Part shown: positions 25,701 through 37,700 of the stretch, piece after piece
Layout: each line of letters begins with the position of its first letter
How positions within the stretch are numbered: position 1 is the stretch's first letter
Assembly: GCF_001949145.1 (NCBI RefSeq)
Contig: NW_019091497.1
Location: 576,253-640,252 of the forward strand
Reading direction: 5' to 3'
From: Acanthaster planci
Taxonomy: Eukaryota; Echinodermata; Asteroidea; Valvatida; Acanthasteridae
Length of the DNA stretch: 64,000 nucleotides
The notes under the pieces: generated by a model
What the model was told of the DNA's origin: nothing
Seen by the model: the letters and a program-made list of their open reading frames with translations, nothing else
Database searches by the model: none
Position numbers and translations under genes: made by a program

Positions 25701-28700
25701 GATCTGCCAAGTCTAAAACTTGCCGTAGTTGCAGTCTCGCTCGTCGCTCGTGTCGTTGACTCCGCACTGTCTAATGGCGTCGCACAGCAGATACCTTTTG
25801 ATGCAGACTGGTCGCTTCTTACAGGCAAAATCGTCATCAAGGCATGGTTCTGTGTGTATGGAAGCACGTCAAATACGTGTAGATGATCCGTTTGGAATGC
25901 ATATTCAGCTATAAATAATTTAAGGAAATCAATAGACAGTAAAACAGTCCAGACATGAGAACAGCTGACTGCAAAGCGGTTAAAGTTTTCAGATGCTGTA
26001 ATCCATGTTGGACGGAAACTAGGGACAGCAAAAACCTTCTCAGATTATGCAAATCAGACTGACATGTACTTAAGTAGTAATGAGCTTATGTAATAGCTCA
26101 CAATCCTGACAATTTGGACTATCATTGAGCCATACAGGAAAGAAATTGAGGGCGCTGTTTTTAGCTGCCACACCCTTTTTTTAAATTTTGTGTAGTCTTC
26201 ATTTTTAATTCTTGTGATATCTTCATTTTTTTAACCATCGTGTTTTATACAATGTGTGAATGAATCTGTTGTAGTGTTCTGTTTCTGTACGTGTATCATT
26301 TGTGCCAACTTGTCTTCTTCAAGAAGGTTTTTGATCAATTTTTAGCACCCCTTGAGCCTATGATGCTAGCTACAAGAGGACAGGACTTGTGCTTGTCAAA
26401 TATGCCTCCCAGCACATAGCCGGATATCGAATCAAGCTTTATTGCTTGTGAACAGTGTGACCATGGCTGACAGATTTTCAAGCTTTTCTCTACCCTGGGT
26501 TGTTTCACCTCTACTGGTGAACGTACATTAAAATGGAATTTAACTTTCATCATAAAATTTCTTTTGGGAGGTGGAATAAACATGGCTATACATGTTTACA
26601 ACTAGCTGGGCTGAACCCTCCTTTGGATCTGACTGTTTGTGTCGACATTTCTCCGAACCCTAGACCGGAAGGTATCAGTGAAGTTGAACACAACAAACCA
26701 GAGTAAGTATCATGCAATTTAAAGAATACGAAACGGATAACGTATTCACGGCATCAACTGTTCTCTTATCGTTGTGGTCGCCCTGATCATCACATTTTTG
26801 GAATACTTACGAAGAATGGCCTCTTGAAATACAGGGGAAAGAGCGCTGGTCGCCATGCCATTATAACTGACATATATCCTGGGCATCAGCATTACCCAAC
26901 TGCTACCCTTAAAGGAAACCTGTCGATTGAACACTAAGCCCGTTTCTCGTCCAATCTAAAGATCTCTGTTAGTTAACATCAAAACGGTACAAGTCCTACC
27001 GTCAACTTTATGATAACCCGGATACTCGAACTACCAGAAGTCCTGATCTCAATGACCAACCTGAAAAACATCTGACGGCCTTTACATTATTGGACATCAG
27101 TTATATTAAAGGTATCAAGATTATACATTTGAATACTGGATCTTTGTACAACAAATTTCATGAGATACGCTAGCTTGTGGTGGAAATCAACCCTCACATC
27201 CTGGGGATCTCTGAAATATGGCTCCACGGTGGGATTGATGACTCGGAGATACACATACCGAGTTTAACTTTACTATGGAAGGATAGAGGAGACAGCCATG
27301 GTGGTGTGGCACTCGACATGTATTTCAACAACAGATTAACTGTAGACCTAATCAATCTGCCAGATTATCAGCATACCAAAGTTGAAACCTTATGGGTTAA
27401 GCTGAGTCCTCCGCATACTCGTCCGATTCACACCGGAACTGTCCATGGCCCAAATGTCTGTAACCAGTTTTCTGAGGAACTGGAGGTTGTGCTGGACGAG
27501 ATTATGGAACACTGTGCAGAATCAAGATCATAGGGAGAAATTGTTTACGTTGGGGACTTCAATTGTGATGCTGTCAAACACAGTGAATGGCAGTGGAAAA
27601 AGGCTTAATGGGCTAATGTCAGCAAGGTATTTATCGCAGATCATCTCAAAACCTACCAGGGTTGCTAATAACTCAGAAACTGATTCATCATGTCTGGACC
27701 ACCCATCCCGATATGTACACATATAGTGGTGTGTTAGCGTCAGTTATTAGCGACCACTCACTAATTTATGCTGTTCGCAAAGCACTGGCACTTTCTAAGG
27801 GTCTCGTTCGTATTATTAGGGGTAAGTCCTGTCGGTCTGTCAAAGAAATGGACTTTGCAAATGATTTATGGTTAATCTCTTGGGTAGATATTCGAAACGC
27901 TGGAAGTCCTGGCGTAGCATGTACATCTTTTGAGGAAACTCTTGGCAAAGTCTGTGCAAAACATGCTCCTTTTAAACAATTTAAAATCCCTAATAGGGGT
28001 CCCGACTGGCTCAATGAGGAGTATCTTGTCTTAAGAAAACAGTTAGTGCAAATTAGATCTCGGGCCCAATTTACAAGATCTCGAACTGATTGGGCTGCTT
28101 TCCGTCACATGAGAAATAGGGTTAATAATCTAGCTCAAAGGCTGAAGCGTAAATTTTATGAGAGGACAATCAACAGTTGCAGGCTCTGACTCAAAAAAAC
28201 TTTGGGAGGCAATAAAAACCCTCCTGCCCTCAAATAAAAAAACCAGATAGGTAAAATTAGATCTAGTGGTGAAATTCTGACCGACGGAGTTGCAATTGCC
28301 AATGCATTCAATGATTTCTTGTCAATATAGGTACTGAATTAGCAAATGCTGTAATGGCTAAAACGAGTTCACAAGGCGGTATCGATCAAGCAAATGNAAC
28401 CTACGGAGTCAGTTCGGAGTTGTTTCGTTTTACTAATGTGACTTCCAACGATGTCTATAAGTTGCTCAGTGCCCTTGATATTTCTAAGGCTGGTGGCCTT
28501 GATGGTATTGTTCCTAGGCTACTTAATTTAAGGCTGGTTGCAGGCAGCTTGCTGAACCACTTGCTCACGTCATGAATTTAAGTCTCTCCACCGGCTCCAT
28601 TCCCACTGCCTGGAAATTGAGTAGGATATCCCCTCTTCGTAAAGACGGGGATTATCTTGTTATTAATAATTACAGGCCCGCTTCTGTTTTGTCTGCTTGT

Positions 28701-31700
28701 ATGAAGATTTCCGAAAAGCTGGTCCACAAACAATTGTTAGACTATCTAGATATGAACAACATACTCTTTGAAAACAAGTCAGGTTTCAGGCCAGTGCACT
28801 GCACTCAAAAATGTCTTTTGAGAGTTACTGACTATTTGCTTGAAAATATGAACTCCGGGTTTTTCACAGGAGCAGTTTTTCTGGACTTATAGAAAGGTTC
28901 CGACACGGTTCACCACGGTCGTCTTATTGACAAACTTTACGATATTGGAGTGTATGACTTTGAACTTGACTGGTTCAAATCGTACTTCCAGGGACGGCAG
29001 CAAGTTACTAAAATCGGTATTCAACTTTTGCTGGAGTTAACTTTGGAGTGCCTCAGGGGTCTACACTAGGTCCATTTCTTTTCACTCTGTACATCAACGA
29101 TATTACTAGTGTTGTTTCTCAGGATACAATGACATTTTTATATGCTGATGACACCGCAATTTTCACTCACAAATCTGTAGATGGGTGTTTTAAATAGGGA
29201 TATGGCCGAAATCTCCAAATAGTTACAAATGAATGTTCTTACTTTGAATACTAGCAAAACGAAAAGTATGCTATTTGGCACTCAAGCTAAACTAGGCTGA
29301 GGGGAGAATAATTTACGTGTTCAGATCGGCAACACTCCTATTGATAATGTTACTCAGTTTAAGTATCTAGGTGTATTGTTGGACCCATCTCAGACTTGGA
29401 ATCAACATATCGATGGACTTGTTAAAAAAGCCAATAAACGTGTGGGTGTTCTCTGGAGGATCAAATGTGTTCTCCCACAACATACTTTAAACCTGTGATG
29501 CTGTTAGAGGAAATTCCTCGAAACTAGCACTCAACAGGCTCAGTAAAATTCAAAACAGTGCTGGTCGACTCGTCCTCGGTCCTCCACGGAGAACCCTTAC
29601 AGAGCTTGTTCTATCGACATTAGAGTGGGATACCTTTTTTAGGTGAGGTATGAGGGGACCACTCAAAGAATAACTCTGTTGCTTAAAAAGGTTGCTTTTG
29701 ACCCCTCGTCTGCTTTTCGAAAGTTTCAAGGCACTTTTAAATTATTGAGCATGATACTTTGAAGGAAAAGTGGTTGTGGGTGTAACAAGAACCCCTAGCC
29801 ATTTCTATCACATTCTGCTATCTGCTATGCGCCGGTTTCCTCCCCAAATAAGTAGCTTATAACACACATCATCATTCCTGAATTGAATTTTTGAAATTCG
29901 ATGAGAGGCCTTAATGATATTGAAGAAATCTGATGTATTTCAGATGCAGAACCAGAAGAGGTTTCACGAGCAACATCACGAGCAACAGTAGTATACTCGG
30001 AGTGGACCCCTGATCCCTCATCTGAAAATAAGTTCAAATGCCACATAATGTTCCTCAACTTGGTGGAATGACGCACAAGAACCCGTATCGTCGAAAACTG
30101 AATTACGAATATGCAAGGCCACTAGCTGTGCATGTCATTCTGTGTCTTCCCGGTATTTTTGGTGAGAAAGTTTCTTGAGAATGTGCAGACGAAGATTGAG
30201 TGGCGAAGCCAGGCCATTTCGATATCGGGGTTGCGCCTGTAAAGGGGCACTTACGATGTGTTTACCCATCCTCGTAAAACATTAATTGGATTGGTGAGCA
30301 CAGCAGCGCTACTCAAAGCAGTCAGAATCAGTCGAACGGATTCCAAAGAATAAAAATGCGAGTTTCTCATTGTGTGTTATGCACGCACACCGAGCTTGTT
30401 TTTCCGTCTTTCTATCAGTGGTGTAACTACGGGGGGGGGGGCACGTGCCCCCCGCGAATGCTGGTGCCCCCGGGTGCCCCCTCCATTTGAAATCCATGAT
30501 CAACCTCTGCCGCAGTTCATTGTCTTTTGGTGCCCCCTTGCAATTAAATGTGTGCCCCCCAGGTACCCCCTCCCCGGACACAATAGCCCTATAGTTACGC
30601 AACTGCTTTCTATATCTGTTTAGTTTTGGTATAGGGCAACCATTGACATTGAAAATATTTTCAATCCAAAGATACCCCCCCACTAAAAGTGCGAAGATTT
30701 CGCCATTTTTGAAAAATTGATGGCTATACTGTTCACTGCAAGATGGAAACACATACAAGGAGGGACCCACTCGTACATGTACACATTTCACAAAAAAATA
30801 CACACACATAGTCATGTGATTTTTTCCCTTTAAAAAACCAACCAACCCTCCACTTCACAGGCCACAAATTCGATTTGCCTTGCTCTGCCTTTTTTCTGGA
30901 CTCTAATTTGGCATTTGCACGTGGTTAGTAAATAACGGGCACTAGTTGCAAGATATTGCAGGGGGGGTGGGAATTTCACCAACCCGCCCTGATGCATGGC
31001 CACTCTGATGAGTTCGTCTCTGCTCTACATTGCCTTTCTTCGACTCTGAACACCGTTATTTAACTGACCTCCAACCTGACTTTCACGCGAAGCTAGTCAG
31101 GGGCACTGGTTTAAAAAATGGGCTTTAGTAGCACCATATTGAGCTCGCAAGCTGATATTGAGAACACTTAAAGATCTCCATGTGCAATGCCTGAGTGCTG
31201 AGCGCCCTACTCTACGGTAGTGAAACCTCCACAACCTACCAATGGCAGGAACGCCGCCTCAACAGCTTCCACCTACGCTGCCTGCGGTGCATCATGGGAA
31301 TAACATGGCAGGATCAAGTAACCAACACAGAGGTACTGAGACGGACGAACACTCAAATCATGTTTACAATCCTGTCTCAGAGACGATTGCAATGGCTTGG
31401 CCATGTTCACCGTATGGACGGTGGACACCCACCAAAAGACATCTTTTATGGTGAGCTCTCAACTGGATCCAGGCCAGTAGGCCGCCCAATACTGCACTTC
31501 AAAGACACTTGTAAGACACACGAAGTCCGTCGGGATCAAGCCAGGTTCATGGGAGGCTACTGCAGATCGCAGCAGATGGCGACACACCGTTAATTCAGGC
31601 ATACAGAGAGTGGAAGAAACAATGGAGCAACAGTGCACTGTAAAAAGGTTGGCCAATTTTGGGTTGATATTTTACCCAATGTTGGTAAAAATATCAACTT

Positions 31701-34700
31701 AGCAACATTTGGGCAAATTCCTCCCAATATTTGGTCAATGTTTGACCAACAGTGACGGAACATTGACCAACAATGTGGTAGCTTTAACCAAGGTTTGGCA
31801 AATAACAAATGCCCAACACTGTTTTGACCATTGTTTTTCACAATGTGGAAAGTCAGAAGGGAGCGGCAAAGGACTAGAGCAGCATTCACCCCCTCACTGC
31901 CCGATATCTTCATTTGCGCGCACCGCAACAGAGACTGCCACACAAGAATCAGGCTGTTTAGCAACAGCCGACACTGCTCAACTACAAACTAACTGCAATT
32001 TAACTTTCCAGGTGCAGTTCATTGTCTTTCGAGACAGGAGGAGACGATGTGTCATGTGTGATTGTGAAGTGTGGGTGAGTTTGTTTCTGCATTCAANGCA
32101 GGCAGCTTGCTGAACCACTTGCTCACGTCATGAATTTAAGTCTCTCCACCGGCTCCATTCCCACTGCCTGGAACCTGAGTAGGATATCCCCTCTTCGTAA
32201 AGACGGGGATTATCTTGTTATTAATAATTACAGGCCCGCTTCTGGTTTGTCTGCTTGTATGAAGATTTCCGAAAAGCTGGTCCACAAACAATTGTTAGAC
32301 TATCTAGATATGAACAACATACTCTCTGAAAACAAGTCAGGTTTCAGGCCAGTGCACTGCACTCAAACATGTCTTTTGAGAGTTGCTTGAAAATATGAAC
32401 TCCGGGTTTTTCACAGGAGCAGTTTTTCTGGACTTATAGAAAGGTTCCGACGGTCGTCTTATTGACAAACTTTACGATATTGGAGTGTGTGACTTTGAAC
32501 TTGACTGGTTCAAATCGTACTTCCAGGGACGGCAGCAAGTTACTAAAATCGGTATTCAACTTTTGCTGGAGTTAACTTTGGAATGTCTCAGGGATCTACA
32601 CTACGTCCATTTCTTTTCACTCTGTACATCAACGATATTACTAGTGTTGTTTCTCAGGATACAATGACATTTTTATATGCTGATGACACCGCAATTTTCA
32701 CTCACAAATCTGTAGATGGGTGTTTTAGATAGGGATATGGCCGAAATCTCCAAATAGTTACAAATGAATGTTCTTACTTTGAATACTAGCAAAACGAAAA
32801 GTATGCTATTTGGCACTCAAGCTAAACTAGGCTGAGGGGAGAATAATTTACGTGTTCAGATCGGCAACACTCCTATTGATAATGTTACTCAGTTTAAGTA
32901 TCTAGGTGTATTGCTGGACCCATCTCTGACTTGGAATCCTGGAACCCTGAACAATAGAGGACAATAAGGTCCCCGATTGACAGAGGGTCCCCGATTGACA
33001 ACTGTGTGCAAAACATATGGGTGGTCTTCTAAGGAGTTGAAGTACAAACAGAAGAGGAACAATAGGGGGTCCCCATGCAGTTGCAGGCAAATACACACTT
33101 TTGTGTGTGGGTGAGTTTGTTTCTGCATTCAACCCTTAACAATAGGGGACAATAAGGTCGATTGACAACTGTGTACAAAACATATGGGTGGTCTTCTAAA
33201 AAAAGTTAGAGTACACTGTCTACATTGCCTTCCCTTGACGTTGGAAACCGATAAAAGTAAATCATTTTACCAATGTGTGGTGCAGGTTGTATTTTTGTTC
33301 CTCAGAGGCTTCCCGGTCCCTGGAGCATAAGTCATCCGACAGCCTTTATTGGCAGTCTGTCACGTCGTGCTTTTAAAAAATGCTCCTCCCACGCTACTGC
33401 ACTGTTTGTTTTGCATCGGCGAATTGTTGACAAATGAACATTGAAAGTCGTTGACAGCAAATGGTTTTAAAAATGAAGCTTGGCTGGTCAATAGATTACA
33501 GCCTATGTGAGCTTAGGCTAAGTGGATCTTGCGAGATACCTTGACTCAAAGAATGTGTTGTCTTTTATTATTTAGAGATGACGATGGAGGCAGATGGATG
33601 CCAAATGAGACATGAAAACGAGGCCTGTCAACAATATAACAGGGCACTCAAGGCAGTTCACTTGCATTACGGACCTCATTAAATACATTACCCGAGGCAA
33701 GTTCAGTGAAAGTGGAGGCTACCCCTCTTATACAAATTATATACCTCGCCTCTTATCACTCATGGGAACAACACGATGTTTGTGGAAGCGAGCGGGAAAT
33801 AAAATCATTGCGGAAATACATGTATCAGGATGCTGATTTATACAAAGGCTATATTCTAGGTGGTTTGATCTTCATTATTGAATGTCACTTCTTTCTCTCA
33901 AGCACAAACACATCCATGCACGATAACAAGAGGAGGCATTATTTTTCACGGCCGAATCCCATATTTTTGGTAAGGCTTCTTATAATGAACCACGACAAAG
34001 TTGCGCTCTGCGAGGTATTCCCTTTTATCATTACTGTCAACTCATCAATCCAGAAATAGACTTCCAACGAGCCGCGTAATTTTCTGCTGTTGTACGCAGG
34101 GAAATAAGAAGCCAACAAGCGTCGTCCAGTAATGCATTACAGATGTTGTTAGTGAAGCCAATATGAAGAAAGAGCAAGTGCGTGTCATCCATTTCATTTG
34201 TCTCTGACCCGCTCAAATAATGGGAATAGAGCATTGTCTCGTGATGTTTCATATCTGCCTGAGGCTTATTTTAACAAGCACTAATTAATATGGGGATTTC
34301 GGAGTGGTAATGATTCGATGACTCGATTCAAGTCCCACTCCAGTCATGAGAAATTTTGGCTACTCAACATATCTGTTCATTAATGAGTAATGGATAAAAA
34401 CACCGATTCGACAAGTGTCACTGCAACGAGCGGTGACTCGCGCTCAAGTTAAATCACAAAATTCTTCAACGTTCATATTACTGAGGGTGTACATGGAAGC
34501 CTTTTTTACAGGTTTTCTTGTGCAAGGTTACTGTAGTTATGACATGAATATGTGTAGCCTATACGATGGAAGGAAACGATACCAATAACTGACGAGAAAA
34601 GACTGCCTTTTGTGATGGTATTTTACACGTTGAAATATCAATCAATCAAATTTGCTAAAACTATGAATTCGCCATGCAAACGCTATGGGTCGACTCGACT

Positions 34701-37700
34701 CCAGTCAATCTACTGACTGACTTATTCACTCAGTTCGACCAAACCGATGCACATATTGCAGTGATCCACTGTATTCCTGGAAGGCAGTTTTATTTGGCGG
34801 TGAGCTTAACCGGTAGCAACAATGAAATTGCTTTTATCACCAGTATCTGTGGGTCTCAGTAAACTTTGTTTTAATGCTTTTTACACAATTTGAAGGCTAT
34901 TTTGCTGCCGTTTTCGTTTTTTTTGTGCCAATGAATTCGCATATTGATGAGCAAAAGTGTAATTTCATCTCAGGGAAAAATCCTTCATTGTTACGTACGG
35001 TTGGTTAATGCACAAAATTTTCCCTAGATGACATCACAGCATCAGCGCCCTCAATTGTCCAGGGAAGCATGGGTAAGTTTGAATGTTTACAAAATGCACT
35101 TTTAAATGCATTTAACCTGATAGGGATGTTAATACTGTTTTATACATTGAAGAAGAAAATGAAATTGCAGAATAACGTTGTCTGAAAAGAAAAACCTCAT
35201 TGCCAGCTGCACTTTAAGCTTGGTGGGCGCCCAGCGTTGAAAGAAGGCAATTACCCTCGTGGACTCTATGATTTACAGGAAAAGGCTGACAAAATCAGTT
35301 GCAAATTGTCAGAGGTACGTTTGAGTCGAGGCTTTAAAAATTGCAGCATTTATATCATTAGAAGCCCTAAACGTCAAAATGTTATGATGCCAACTTTTGC
35401 AAGAATGCCAAACCACGTAATATAAAAAACCCAAAGAGCTCAGTTCCTCCTTGTAATACAAACTATAAACAAAAAGGGCCGTGAGACTCCATTTTTGGGA
35501 TCTGAAGACATTTTTTGCTTTAGAGGAATAGGTTCTCTCTATCCTCAAGGTAGCATTGATACTACCGTTGTAATCTTTGGCCTGTAGAGAGAAGAATAAT
35601 TTCTTAATGGCAGAAAAAAAATCCTGAGTACCGTTACTGATTAATTAAAATGAGCAAAGCTGATGCTTCCAGTTTTAGGTAACAATTGTTTAAGTACCAT
35701 AAGCAGCAAGGCCTGCATTATGATGATGGGCTTTGATTATGTGGCACGATGTACGCCACATTGCCAGCAAGGAAAATGAGATATCATTACACACAAAGCA
35801 TCCATTACTTACTAGCGCGGTCTAAAAGACGCCAACACGTGGTGACAATTAAGAAGTGAAGGGTGATCCTTGCCCAGCCAAGACGCAATTTTCATTCGAA
35901 TGGAGTATAATAGGTATGTTTCGTGTAAGGTGATGCACATCACTGTGACAGTTAATTCCACCTTCGTTTATAGCGATCTTCGACGTGATCCTACGCCACA
36001 TAAACGAAGTGTGTCCACACCAAATTGCCATTGGCTCGAACCTCACCGTTTCCTTCTACTTGACATCTAAAAATCACTTAATAATCATCGTTTGCGACAC
36101 GAGTGATTGTTGGCGGTTGTACTGATGTTAAAACAGGTTTTACAAGGTGATTAATAATTGCTTTCAGAGCGAGCGTTGGGAAGATGGTTTTTTTCAGCAA
36201 CAGTCTTAGGTCTTGCCTTTCGCCAGTATACTGAGCACTGTATGCTTTGTTCTGTCGAACTAATTGGAAAAACAAGTTTTTTATAACTACTTCCTCTCAA
36301 GCAGCATAATCTCACTACCTCCTGATGTATAGCAGGGAATTTGTCCCCGAAAACTCTATTACAAAGAGCTAATGGCCCCTTGCTGGCCAGATCAAGCTGC
36401 GAGACACCTTACAGGTACCAAAAACCTTGAAGTGATCGGCATGATTTGAACAAAAATGTTCCACCCAGCCGAATTCTGTGTTACATGCGTACACGAATAG
36501 TTCTCATCAGTACTGTCAAAGGACTCCCATGTTAAATGTATTATTAAAAAAACGTAAATCTTGGGGAGCGAATCAAAAATCAGTTGAAAAACTGGAAGAG
36601 ATTTAAACATGGTTGTCCTTTCTAAGAAGATCAAGATTTTGATTTCAATCAGTAATTTATTTGTAAAATTGTTTTCTTGTAATAATACTACCAAGGGAGA
36701 TTTTATGCAGCTACATAGCATAGGTGGTGAGGAGCATGGGTGGATCGAAGGTACCAGTCACTAAAAGCTCGGCAATAAGATAAATTAAAAACACTGACCG
36801 TATATTTTTTTGTCAATATACGTTAAAATCGAGTGTTCTACGATGACCTATATCGCAGAAACAAAATAATTCCGCATTTCTGAGTTTCGCTACCGAACAA
36901 TGAAGTGTTTCTCCGATACCTTATTCATGTACTAGAAATGCATGATGCCAACATATTTATCTTTTGAACGCCTTGTCTTGGTTTAGATTAGGTACTTAAC
37001 CCACGCTCAAAATAAAATTGCTTTGACGTACTCTTGTTGTTAAACGCGTCCACATCTACTCCCTTTGGAGAGGCGTGCGTACATAAACGGTAGGTTGGAA
37101 ATGAAATATGGCGCCTACTGTAGTTCAGTTGACGGCTTATAGCGGGCTAACGATCCTTACGGGACAAAACCTCCGAGGGTTCGGTGTTTGTCTTGGCGCG
37201 TGATGACACCAAGGCGTTGAAGGACACACTTTATCGATAAAAGATGCTACCATAAGACATCATCCCACAAGTGTTGCCAGACTACATAAACTTACATTAT
37301 CACATTACATGACATTATTAATTTATTAATTAATAATTATTAATGTGTGACGTGGCTATGGTGTTGTGCGTTTAGTTCTCTGCCATGGTACCAATGAAAT
37401 GGCTGCGGTTGTGAGAACGCTGATTGCGGTTATTGTGATGACTGTGGTATGCTTTTTGTAATTGGATGATGGCACGGTCCACGAGTCTATATAGTCACAG
37501 TACGGACGGCGTTAGTGGACTTGTCATAACGCCAACGCACCAATAAACACAAAAATGGTAACAGTTGGATCGGTAAGGTAGACAGGCCAAAGGGACTCTT
37601 AGTGTTTATGTGTAGTTGTCTTGTTCGCTTCTCAAACGCACAGCTAGCACCCAATGCTTGCAAGGTGACGCGAAAGGCACTTTTAACTTGCTAAGCCGCA

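Noticed and set aside
30309-30845. 178-codon minus-strand frame
   Set aside because: Its central part is the hAT MITE with runs of G and C; no family similarity.
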